Notes under the pieces: model-generated
The model's database searches: none
What the model was told of the DNA's origin: nothing
Seen by the model: the letters and a program-made list of their open reading frames with translations, nothing else
Position numbers and translations under genes: made by a program
Shown here: positions 22,011-32,851 of the stretch, piece after piece
Layout of the letters: each line of letters opens with the position of its first letter
How positions within the stretch are numbered: position 1 is the first letter of the stretch
Source of the DNA: Lasiosphaeria ovina
Lineage: Eukaryota; Ascomycota; Sordariomycetes; Sordariales; Lasiosphaeriaceae
DNA length: 64,000 bases
NCBI GenBank assembly: GCA_033439765.1
Contig: JAULSN010000001.1
Coordinates: 5,518,001 to 5,582,000, forward strand
Reading direction: 5' to 3'

Positions 22011-24071
22011 TCATAACTTCTCCGACTTTGCGCACCTCAGCACGACCTTTAGCGCCTTGAAGGCCATTGTGACGATCCAGATGATGCACTTGAAGATGAT
22101 GGACAGGAGCGTGAAGATGCCGCGGGCGAGTCCGGGCGTCTTCTCCTTCTTCTCCTTTTGCCGGTCCTTCTTGCCGAGCTCGCTGATCTGGCTCTCAATG
22201 TCGATCTCGAACTGCTCCATGCGGGTCTTGGCCGGCTTCTTGGTGGTCGTCTCCTTGCGGCGCAGCCGCTCCTCCCGCCGGCTGTCGCGCTGGCTGGCGC
22301 GGCTCAGCCGGCTGCTCATGCGGCGGCTCGTGCGGCTGCCCTTGCTGCTGCGGCGGTCGAACTTGGACGTCAGGCTGCCCTCGGGCCCGCCGAACACGGG
22401 CGGCGGCTCAAACACCTCGACGTGCGTCCACAGGTCGTCCGAGTGCGCCACGAGCACCAGCGCCGCGACCACCACGTCGACCAGGTACACGGCGTCGATC
22501 TTGGACGCGATGGACGTGTCGACCTCGAGCCAGCCGGCGCCGGTGCCGTCGCGCGTGAGCCGGCCCAGGTGCTGCGGCGACTCGAGGTGCTCGAGCGTGT
22601 ACTCGGTGCGGCTAAAGGCCGGGTTGCGCTCGACGGTGACGCAGAAGGGCATAGCCAGTGCCGGGTGTACCAGGTAGTGGTAGCCCGAGTCGGCGTCCCA
22701 CACTAGGCGGGCGCACTCGTGCTCGGCCAGCGCCACCGTGGTGGCGTCGTTGGCGCGGTCCATGGCCAGCCGCGCCGCGGCCGACGGCCACAGCTGCGCC
22801 ACGAGCCCGTCGTTGGGCGGCTGCTTGCGCGCCTTCTCCTCCAGCGTCGTGCCGAGCACCTCCTGCCAGTACTTGGCGTCGTGCTTGGACTCGGACTTGC
22901 TCGACGACGACGCGCGCGGCGACGGCGTGCCCGAGATGGACGGCGAGCTCACCAGCAGGCCCTTGTAGGGCTTGCTAGGGTCGTACCGGGACAGGGACAC
23001 CAGCGCCGACGCCGACGTGGGGTCCAGCCGGAGGTTGTAGAATGGTTGTGATGATGCCGATGAGAGCGTGTAGATGGGAGCATCCCGCTCGGCGGTCATC
23101 TTGAGGCAGAAGAGCCGCCCCTCGAGCGCCGAGGCCTTCCACCCGTTCGTCACCTTCCAGAGGGCTCTCAGCTCCTCGGTCGTGCTCACGGGCGGGATGA
23201 CGTGGGGTTCCTGAGCGTGAGCGCCGGCTGGCCACCTGCTCGCGCCGGCGGTTGCGGTCGGCGCCGGGCTGATTGCGGGGGGGCTCCGCGCGGCCGGCGG
23301 GCTCCGCGGCTCTTCGCCTCTGGGCGAATATAGAGGCCGGCTAATGGCGGCCTGTGGGATGTGCACGGGGCTGGCCTGGGTTGGGTAGTAGTCCTGCCGG
23401 TCCAGGGGGATTTCTGGGTTATACTGGGGGAAAATCGACCGGATGGGAGGCGGTTCCGTCGACGGGCCTGCTGCCGAACTGCTGCTGCCGCCGCCGGGGA
23501 CGTAGGCTATTGGTGGTTTGGCGATGGAGCTCCTGGACCGCGTGCTGGGACTGCGGACGAGCGTCTGGGCCTCGGAGAAGGCTGTCTCGCACCGTGGCGG
23601 AACATCGGTAACTGTTGCGGGTGACAATGTTCTTGTCGCTGCTTCGGCCACGGGGCTTATGGCAGCCGTGACAACTGATGGTCGCTGCTGCTGCTGCTGT
23701 GGCGGAGGTTGAAAATATTGCGGTAGTGGGGGTTGAAATTGCTGCTGTTGCTGGGTTTCCGGCTCCTGTTCGGCCGTTTCTTCTGACTGCTGCTGCTGCT
23801 GTTGCTGTTGTTTTTGGGCATCCAAGGCGGCTTGCCATGGGTTGTTTGATGGCTGCTTCTGCTTGCCTTCTCTCACCGAAGTCTGCCTCCGCACCGATGG
23901 CTGTCTCCCGACGCGAGGCGGAGTCGCTTCGGCGGAGATGGACGGCCGCCCCTGGGGCGTCTGGTCCCGCTGAGGCCTTGCTGTCTGGTTCCTGGAGGGC
24001 GGTCTCGGGGCAACACTGGTGTTGGGAAAAAGGGAGAAGCCTCCTCCAGTAGTAGGGGGTGCTGCCGACAT
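22011..24071 (-). CDS. Pro/Gln-rich protein with hydrophobic C-terminal tail, function unknown
   Basis: One uninterrupted exon of 686 residues; I do not recognise the family with certainty. Residues 1-280 are disordered, rich in Pro, Gln, Ser and Thr, with poly-Gln tracts between about 87 and 130 encoded by CAG repeats. A folded middle part (about 300-560) starts with EELRALWKVTNGWKASALEG and contains strand-like segments such as DSGYHYLVHPALAMPFCVTV and KIDAVYLVDVVVAALVLVAH. A very basic Arg/Ser segment follows at about 570-610. The last 40 residues are strongly hydrophobic with interspersed Lys (FTLLSIIFKCIIWIVTMAFK). This suggests a tail-anchored or peripheral membrane protein facing the cytosol; that is inference. 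The start is the first ATG and is followed by a low-complexity segment, so a later start cannot be excluded. Confidence 0.75.
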   Translation of the reverse strand: MSAAPPTTGGGFSLFPNTSVAPRPPSRNQTARPQRDQTPQGRPSISAEATPPRVGRQPSVRRQTSVREGKQKQPSNNPWQAALDAQKQQQQQQQQSEETAEQEPETQQQQQFQPPLPQYFQPPPQQQQQRPSVVTAAISPVAEAATRTLSPATVTDVPPRCETAFSEAQTLVRSPSTRSRSSIAKPPIAYVPGGGSSSSAAGPSTEPPPIRSIFPQYNPEIPLDRQDYYPTQASPVHIPQAAISRPLYSPRGEEPRSPPAARSPPAISPAPTATAGASRWPAGAHAQEPHVIPPVSTTEELRALWKVTNGWKASALEGRLFCLKMTAERDAPIYTLSSASSQPFYNLRLDPTSASALVSLSRYDPSKPYKGLLVSSPSISGTPSPRASSSSKSESKHDAKYWQEVLGTTLEEKARKQPPNDGLVAQLWPSAAARLAMDRANDATTVALAEHECARLVWDADSGYHYLVHPALAMPFCVTVERNPAFSRTEYTLEHLESPQHLGRLTRDGTGAGWLEVDTSIASKIDAVYLVDVVVAALVLVAHSDDLWTHVEVFEPPPVFGGPEGSLTSKFDRRSSKGSRTSRRMSSRLSRASQRDSRREERLRRKETTTKKPAKTRMEQFEIDIESQISELGKKDRQKEKKEKTPGLARGIFTLLSIIFKCIIWIVTMAFKALKVVLRCAKSEKL

Positions 24072-27000
24072 ATTGGGCGGCGGATTTCGGATTTTCTAAT
24101 CCTTTGGTATCGAGCGTGAGGTGAGGCAATTGTGCCTCTCGGAGCTCTCCGTCTTTCTAGCTGTCGTCTTTGGGCTCGGGATCGAGCAGGACGCGTCACA
24201 AGCAGGAGGCCAAAGGTTGTGCTACCGAGACATGATTTCACAGACCATGAGACGGAGAAGGAGCTCTGGTTCTGATTTCGGTTCTGAGAGACGGTGACGG
24301 CAAAGTGGCACGGCCTCTCTCTGTTTTCCTCCAAACATCTGACGATGGCGATGTTGTTGGGTAGGTCGAGGTGGTGGAGGTGGAGGTGGAGGCGTGATGT
24401 GATGGAACCAGGACCGAGCAGACGGCTTGCACGAACGACTTGGGAGCCAATACGTTATAACAAAAACATACACAAAACCAATTGGCCGGAGTGGGAACGG
24501 CAGAAGCGCATCTCGACTGCCCGCTCCAGGACTCGTGGGATGAGTCCAGTACATACATAATCCATTCCATGGTCGCACGCACGGGCACAAGCACCAGCAC
24601 CACCCAGCCGCCCCTGGCTCACCGTCCCGCGGTGGGTGGTGGGTGGGTGGTGCATGGCATGGTCTTGGACTCTCGATGGTGTGTTTGGTGGGCTCGCCTA
24701 CCCCCAAGCAGAGTGCGAGTGGGTACATCTATTGTGCTCGACCACTGGACAAAGCATTGTACCCGACCCAAAGTAATAGTACATCCGTGCCTTGCAAACC
24801 TTGAACTATTGCTCCTTCCCGTTGTGTGCCTCTGCGCGCCTCCTAGGACAAGAAGGCGAGCTGGAGGCCAGGCTGGGGGCAGGCAAGAGCGAGCCAGCCC
24901 CGGCTGCCCAACCTCTCCATGGCGCGCCCGCCTTGCCTCATGCAGCAACGTCTGGAAGCTGGGCTTTCCGCTGCAGTGCGATGCTAGATTTTAAGCGCTG
25001 GGCTCGGCGACGAGAGAATTGGCCGCGCTGGTGAGCAGCTGGCTGTCTGCTGTCCCCCGCCGACCTGAGTGGACAGCTCCGCGACAAGAGGGGCAGAATG
25101 GCGGGAGACGAAGGGAGCCATTAGCCGCCCAAAATAGACACCCCCTTGCCCCCTGGCCGTGCAGAGCCAATGACAGCCAGAGTCACGCTGCATCTAGACG
25201 CTCGCCAGCTCCCGCACTGAGAGCATCCTTGCCCAATGCCAGCAAGCCGCATTCGATGCTTGGGTTACTCCTCTCGCGCCTGCGAGATTGCCTTTTCCCG
25301 CGGCCAGCCAGCCAACAGCAGCCGGGCATTGAGAGTGGATGGGCTACTGACGCTGGCACAGTACCTCCCACTCTCACAGCCGTGGAAGCGAGTCTGTGGT
25401 CTACAGAGTATACTGTGTAGTGTAGACCGGAGATATCGACAGCACAGCGCAAGGCAAGGCAATCCGAGGCAAAGTAAGGCGGCGAGGCTGGCAGTCAAGG
25501 CGACGGAAGATATGCTGCACTCTTGTATATTGTAGTATCCCACAGCATTCCGTGCCGTATTGCGTGTCCAGCACCAAGTATACAAAGGGCCGGCTCGCCC
25601 ATAACTTAAAGACGCATCCTGGCACTGTGCGCAATAGGCGAGAGAGACGCGCGGGTTGCGCGATAGATCGGCAAGAGCGATTGCCCAGCGCCCAGACCGG
25701 AGTGGCGCCATCTTGCAATGCAGACACTAGACAGACCGCATGCTTCAAAGTTCCTTTAGTCCCAGCCATTTTACGATACCTTCCAGTCAAGAAATATGGA
25801 AGTTGCGTAGAAGCCCAACCTGGAGCCGTCATGAGCCTAGGCGGCTCTCTACCTATCCAAAACCTGGACTGGAACACGACTTTGCCAATTCTCCTGTTCG
25901 GAGGTATTCGCGGTTTCTCGTGTGATGGCCCACGTCGACACGCAGCGCGGCGGCAGCTCTGGCGCCCAAAGGACGGTTACTCCCGCCGTCCCTCCTCCGA
26001 CTTTGTTTGCAAGGCGGTAAAAGAAGCGCCTAAATATGTACCGAAGTCTGTGGTTGAATATCATTGATGGGCGCCAGTAAATGTCGTCGTCTTGGGCGTG
26101 TAGATGAATGACACCTCCCTCTTCCCGTCGCGCCGGCGTGGCTTGCGTTCGCCATCTTTCATCGAGTCCTTGACTGATATGAATTTGTTTCGGATGCGTC
26201 CATCTGCATCTTACGTACGCAGTTGGGCAAGGTTATTGGCGATCGACGCCATGTGATTGGGACGAAAATGCTCCTTCTGACCAAACACCACACATCGCAC
26301 ACGGACCCAGCAGTCCGGCTAGCGATCCAGATTCTGGAGGCATCATCAACCTGGGCCGGGACACGTCCTGGCTGTTCTGGATGTCATGAAAACCCGGTTC
26401 TCCAAGTTCACAGACCCAGAAACCGACGCCCGGACAAGAGACGGAGGATCTGGAGTGCAGTTGGCTGCCGTGCCACTTCGTCATATCATACCGGTAGGTG
26501 GGCGAACACCCGGTCCGGTTGTCAACTTTAGCCCTTTTCCCATCCCAATCGTATGGATTGCGGGGATGGGAAAAAGAAGGCCCAGGTCCCGGCCTTCTGC
26601 GCAAGGCTAGCTACGCGGTAGAAACACATGGCCTAGGTGATTTCCTGCATCCCATGGGCGAGCGATTCATCCCGTGGCGTCGCGCTCAAGACTCGCAACA
26701 GCCGCGATGTGGCTGGCCTGCCACAAGCCTGCCAGCCCGCCGGGCAGACACGCGTACTGGGCCGGATGCGGGATGACTCCGTACTGCTGCCAAAAATACA
26801 TACCATCCTTGGCTTCAAGGTCGTCGAACAAGGCCCGCCTGTGCCGTTGCGGACTGGGTTTGGCGGACGGACCCTGACCCGCAAAAAAAAAGCCAGGAAC
26901 TTGCCAACCGTCACGGCCGACCCAACCGACTGGGTCTCGAAACCAAGGAGATATGTGAGCGCGAAGTAAGAAAGTTCTATTTCGACCCTGTTTTCCTCCC

Positions 27001-29441
27001 TGTAGACCAGGTCCCCCCAGTTGACACGGCGAATCTCCATCTCGTGCAAGAAAGTCATTGACCCGCCCCGACAGGCACCGTTTCGAACGAAATAAAACTC
27101 CGAAAAGGGTGCAAAGAGATTGCAAAGAAGGGATTACCAAGCCTTGTCGAATCCATTGCCGTCGTGTCGTCCAGTCGGCAGCTAGCGGCCCAGTGGTTGC
27201 TCGCTGTACTGTGCTACCCACAGTAAGATGGCTTGACTATAATTAGAGCAATGTGCGGGACAAGCTGTCCCCGATGTGAGAAAGGGAACTTGTGCATCGC
27301 GGGGGACGGGAAGGGATATGCAAATATTTGTTGACACTTGACTGCAGGCCTAGTCGAAACCAGCTACTTCACACCCTTTTGATGTCCGGCGTTCTCGGTT
27401 GTCGACAATCCCGAAAGATGGAAGGGAACGCGTTCGGATGGACGGCTGTCAGTCTGTCAGTTCTTGAAGCTGCCAGAGCTTCGAGAGGGACTGCTCTGTT
27501 CTATCCTCAACACCCCTCGGCCGAAGTTGTTGTCGATGTCAAGTGGCACCTAATCTCTGGGCCGTGTTGCGGCCCAGTTGAAGCTATACATGCCTACACA
27601 GACACCACCATCCTATCCCGCACCTCTCCGAGTCAAATCGACCTCTTGGAGTTGATGAAAATGTCACACTTGCGCCTGAGGCAAACTCCTAGCGTCCCAT
27701 TTTTAGTCATCTGGGACTATGACACGGCAACGAATCCCCGTTTCTCTCTCTAGGCCCAACATCGCCGTTGGGTCACAGGCAAGAGATTCCCCCCTTCGCC
27801 GCTGCAAAGCCCGAGGGAATATTGGCTGTAGAGGATCCACCCCCTAACAGCAGAGCTGCCGCTAGGGCGTCATCCTCGAAGTGATCTGCCCGGGTCCTCC
27901 TGTGTCTGCAAGTGCCCTACCCACTGGAATCTCCTCATACCTACCCGGGCAACGCGTCGTGGTTGCGCGGTGCCCTACCCCGATGCACAACAGGGCTGTC
28001 GGGGGGGGGGGCAGTCTATTCTGGGAAGCACCCGTGGGATGGCGTCAGGCCGCACGTTGGTGGTGGGGATCGCTCCCAGGAACTTGTGGAAGCTATGTGA
28101 GCTAGAACAGTCAAGGCAAGCTTCTTGACGCGCACCATCCCAGCTCGAGCTTCTTTCTTTCTCTCTTCCTTCCCCTTTACCTCGTCGAACCGCAAGGTTG
28201 GAGATGCCTTGGCTGGTAGACGGAGCCGCCACATTTCCCGCTGGATTGCCTGCGTGCGTCCGCCCCCGGGATGTCCGTCCTGTAGACAAAGAATACACAC
28301 TATCGAATACTCGGGTGAGACGATATCTGGCACGCCTAGCCCGGCCGGAGCAAGCCTTGTCGCTGGCCGGGAGGATCAGTAGTGGTGGGACGCGTCTGCT
28401 TATCGCTAGCCTCATCATCAAACTCCTGTTTTTGGAAGAGTTGTGATCCGCTGCTTGCCGTCTATTTAAAGCGCCGTCAAGGTGCTTCGGGATGTACATA
28501 CATACATCGGCGGGGGACACAGTAGCCACGGGTAACCCTCCGAGACTCGCCGGGGAGTTCCGTCTATGGAGGTGCCTGGCGCTATTTTGGGACCTCGGTT
28601 GGCTCTCAAGGGCATGCTGCGTCGTTGACCTCGCCAGTATGTACATACACACCTACGTACTTCGTATGTGTCCGGTAGGGATATGGCGAGGGGTGAGGTG
28701 AGGAAACAAGGGGGGGCAGAGAATGGAATGGCAACAGGAAAGGAGACGAGAGAAGCAAAAAAAAAAACCGTGACAAAACAAGGTGGAAGGGAGAGAACAG
28801 GCCAAAGCCCTCTCCCTCATTCCCCACTCCCCCCCCCCCCCCCCATCTTCCAGATACAGAAAGGGGCAGGCAGAAAAGAGGAAAGATGCAATGGAAGAAG
28901 GCAAACGTGGAAACCTGATCTTTTACAAACGCACCTCCATCTTAAAGACCGAGTCTCGCAGAGTGTGTCGCCATACCTCTCTGCCTACCTACCTACCAAC
29001 CAACCTACCGAGAAATCCATATCGATAAACAAACGTACACTCTCTCACTGCCGCAGTCACCACAAACACACAGATACACAGACAATACGTCACCCAATCA
29101 ATAATGAATGCCCAAACCTCCCTCTTTCGATACTATTTCCTCTCCATCTCCATCTGCTTCTCGTATAACTTACACAAAAGTCCTACACGATATAATATAA
29201 TAATAGAGGTATAATCTGCCCCGTACCTTGTACAGCACACGAAACCAACCAACCCAGCGCGAGAGCTTATTCACTCACTCGCCGTCAGCTCACCGTCTGT
29301 CGATGCAATATCCCCCTTTCCCCATCCCAATGATGTGTGATAAAACAATATTATAATGATATAATATAATAGGCAGGCATACAGCGCCTTTTTATTGTTC
29401 TTCTCTCTTTCTTTTTTCCCCTTTTGGATTGATTCAACAAT
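24072..29441. other. 5.4-kb region without a recognisable gene
   Basis: Neither strand shows an open frame that reads like a conserved protein, and I could not join short frames into a plausible spliced gene. Base composition is mixed. Homopolymer runs occur at 28001-28011 (11 G) and 28829-28844 (16 C), a purine-rich tract at 28680-28800, ACCTACCTA repeats near 28981-29000 and an AT-rich stretch at 29170-29430 that is probably the 3' UTR of GUP1. The frames at 25552-26067 and 27292-27753 were considered and rejected. Confidence 0.4.
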
Positions 29442-31848
29442 TCAGCATTTCATGACGATGCCCCTGCGCAGCTCAGACTCGCGGATCTCGAACATGACCT
29501 GGATGCCGACGAAGAGGGCGCCGCAGGCCGTGACGAGGAATAAGAGGCCTAGACACATGTGATAACAAAGAGAATTAGCGGTTGTCCTTTTATTGTATTT
29601 TATTTCGTCTCATCTCACCTTCCCAGCTTTCTATTCTCTATGGAAAAAAACGAGAGAAAAAACAGGAGTGACATACCCGAGTACTCGTAGAGGATGCCAC
29701 GCAGGATGCTCTGCAGGCCGTCGATGCCAACAGCAAAGCCGACGAGGTTGGCCGAGATCATCATGAGGACGTTTGCGACGGCGCCGGCGCAGCACAGCAT
29801 GCGGTAGGCGGTGGGGCGAGCCTCCCACTGGCGGCGGGGGAACAGGTAGGTGGCGGCGATCTCGGGGAGGAAGAAGAAGACGATGAGCCAGCCCCAGATG
29901 AGCAGGTTGAGCTTGATGTCGTGCCACATGGCCACGAAGGTGAAGACCATCAGATAGGTAACCACCGAGCGGGCCGAGTCGCGCCACGAGCGGAAGCCGG
30001 CGCCGCCGAGCGGGATGTAGATGTAGCGCAGCAGCCAGCGGTAGTAGGAGCGGTGCCAGGCGCGCCAGAAGGACAGGGTGCTGTAGTTGTCGCTGACGCA
30101 GCGCAGCATGTTCTCGGGCGGGTCGATGCCGTCGACGAGGGCCCACAAGCGGAAGAAGCGCCACGGCAGCAGCAGCTTGAGCCAGATGATGTGTAGGTTG
30201 AAGAAGGAGAGCATGCTGGTCTGCGCCGGCGTGTACGAGCTCCAGTCGGCGCCGGCCTTGGAGATGGCGCCCACCCACACATAGTGCAGCACCACCTCCA
30301 TGCACAGCAGCACGAGCAGGAACCGCACGCCGTACCGCACCGTGCGCGGCGTCTCGATGCTCGCCGGCCGGTAGCGCTGCTGCGAGATGTAGTCGTTGAA
30401 CGTGATGATGGGCCCCGTCAGGTACAGCGGCGCGTATATGACGTAGCCCACGTAGTTGCGGAAGCAGAAGTCGCCCGGCGCCGCCGGGATGCTGACGCGG
30501 TCCCGCTCCGAGAGGTTGGCAGGGTCCAGCTGCTTCTTCTTTGGGGTATTAGCCAGTCTTCCGCAAGGTAAACGAAGGGGGACAAAAACAAAAAAAAAGG
30601 GGGGTGGGGAGGCGGGTGTGTGTGTGTGTGTGTGTGTTCGCACCTCCATGGGACTAGCAGCCCGCGAGTTCAGACTCCAGTAGTAGTCGAGATTGAAGCT
30701 GACGAGGCGGAGAACAGTAATATTGAACAGGATCTGCCACCGGGGCATGAGCCCGCCGTGGCCGTCCAGCCAGTCGCCCAAGCGCACTAGGGACGAGGGG
30801 TCCGACACCAGGTCCCCGGCCGCCGCGCCACCACTAAAGAACAGGGCGATGCTGCGGAACTTGTAGCCGTGGCACACCTCGTTGGCGAACAGGGTGCAGA
30901 TGTTGAACGCCCACGTGGCGGCCGGGATGTACTTCCTCGGCAGGCCGCCCGTGGCGATCTTGAAGTTGGCGAACAAGATCAGCAGGATCTTGGCGGCCGA
31001 GAAGCCGTGCAGGGCGACGAGGTAGACAATGGCAAAGGCATAGTCGAACGAGGTGCGCCGGCGCAGGCGGGCGTCGGCGGCCTCGGGGGTCGGGGTCCCC
31101 TGCCTTGACGGCGCGTGGCCGCGCGAGGGGGAGGAGGAGGCGGCGGCGGGGCTATAGACGGCTTCCCAGACGCGGCGCAGGAGCGGGTGGAAGACGAGGA
31201 GGAGGCCCATGTACGGGAGGTTCTTGCGGAAGGTGAAGTACTGGGCGTCGGATATATCCTACATGTAGGGGCAGAGAGTCTACGTTTAGAAGACGAGCAG
31301 ACAAAAAGGCGGGACACGTTTTTTTTTCTCTTGTTTATGGTTCAGGTGCTTACGATCTTGCGGCCGGGAATCCAGCCCGGAGACAGGTAGCGCTCGAACT
31401 TGTAATATCTGACATCGGAAGCTAAACGACGACACCCGCACAACACGTCCAGAGATCAGAAACGAGAACCAGTAATAATTTGAGAGAGGCAGTCTCGAGT
31501 CCTGCTGCCCTGTAGGTATGTCCAACGCTGCGAAGCACGGGGGGGAGACGTACGTTGAGAGACACCGCCTGCGACCCAGAACATGGAGGTGATGATGAAG
31601 GAGAGGAGGAGGTAGTAGAGGTAGAATTCGGGAGTGCGCCATCGCGGGGGCGACTGGGGCCGCTTGCTGCCGTCGAGCTTATCGGGGTTTGTGTTTGTAT
31701 TCGGAATCAGGGCGTCGTCGCTGCGCTTGTCGGAGCGGGCGTCGATGACGGCCTTGTAGGAGAGGCCCGGGGGCGTGGTGAAGCGCGTGTCGAGCGTGTC
31801 GACATCGTAGATGCTCCCCAGCTGCGAGAGCACGCCGCCTAGCGCCAT
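29442..31848 (-). CDS. GUP1: GUP1-like membrane-bound O-acyltransferase (MBOAT)
   Basis: Gup1 proteins are multispanning ER membrane acyltransferases that remodel GPI anchors; in yeast the gene was first linked to glycerol uptake. Five exons: 31848-31554, 31421-31354, 31258-30644, about 30538-29677 and 29548-29442, giving about 648 residues. Key joins are GGVSQ-PSDVRYYKFERYL, GRKI-DISDAQYFTFRKNLPYM, SPME-KKQLDP and YEYSG-LLFLVTACGALF. The acceptor of exon 4 is ambiguous by one or two AAG codons. MBOAT hallmarks include ERDRVSIPAAPGDFCFRNYV, the polytopic core with many Trp and Tyr residues, and the probable catalytic His in FVAMWHDIKLNLLIWGWL at about residue 530. The C-terminus MFEIRESELRRGIVMKC is typical of the family. 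Intron 3 (30643-30539) carries a TG dinucleotide repeat and stays open in frame, so it is easily mistaken for coding sequence. Confidence 0.93.
30616..30637. repeat. TG dinucleotide repeat in GUP1 intron 3
   Basis: Eleven TG/GT units lie on the plus strand just downstream of the minus-strand donor site. They are followed on the plus strand's left by a G-rich tract. Confidence 0.85.
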
Positions 31849-32851
31849 TTCGTCGTTGTCGCTAAATCAAAAGTGTCACAGGCTCCGCGATGCCTGATCA
31901 ACATTGTCGCATCGAACCCGACGCTTCCTTTTGCAATTGCCAGAGGTCGGTCGAGAGGGGGAGCGCCGGCGCAATTCGATCCCAACACATCTCTTTTGTT
32001 CTTGGGGGTGTCTCGTGTCGTTTTGACGGGCCGGGCGGGCTAGCAGGTTGGTCTAGAACTGCAGCTGGACTAGGTTGTAGGGGCCCATGGGCCTGGAGCG
32101 GCTACTAATTGGGCCGCTGCCAACGGCGGGGGTGCGGCTGAGCAGGCCGCAGCGGGCCCCGAGACACGGTCCCACCAGCTGTCGTCGGCCGTCTTCAAGG
32201 GCCTCCCCAAAGCAAATCAGCCTGTGGGATGGGTCCAGCCCCTTGGTCTCGCATCGCCGGCCCCTGAAACTAAAACTTGTGGCACCGACGGGCATAGGTA
32301 GGTCAGCCTTTTTTTCCACCTCAGTCACCTAGGTCGTCGGGATATCCGCCCCTTTTCGAGCTGGTTGACACAGTGGCCCAACAACACCTTTGTTTTGCCT
32401 CTTCTAAGCAACACCAAAAAATAGTACCGAGTACGCTTCGATCAAGTAACAAAATCAGATTGAAACAAGGTGCCTCGACTTATTCAGTAACCAAACCCGT
32501 GGACAGATTCGGTACCTAAGTAAAGTGAGCTGCCAGGTATTCCCCTTGGTCATTGAATACGAAGTAGAGCGTATTTGTCTCTTAGGATACACAGCGTTGC
32601 ATTCGCGTTGTGTCAATGGCGACTTTAAATCCTCAATTCTCCGGTTTTGTATACGCATTGTGGCAGGACATGCTGGAAGAGGAAAAGCATCGGGTAGGTC
32701 GACGACAGCAGCCCAGTGGGGGTTAAATATGAATAAATGAATAATACCTAACTAGGCAGGAATATATCTATATCAAAGCCTCTATATAATGATTATTTTG
32801 AGAGAAGAAAGGTGTCCCAATAGCTCATCAACGTCCTGCACGACTCCCTGA
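31849..32851. other. Intergenic region, no gene recognised
   Basis: This lies between the GUP1 start and the 3' end of the WSC gene, both on the minus strand, and should hold the GUP1 promoter. No coding sequence, repeat or RNA gene was recognised. The part next to the WSC gene (32720-32830) is AT-rich. Confidence 0.4.

Noticed and set aside
25552..26067. 171-codon plus-strand ORF in the 24-29 kb gap
   Set aside because: No recognisable domain, random composition and overlapping open frames on both strands.
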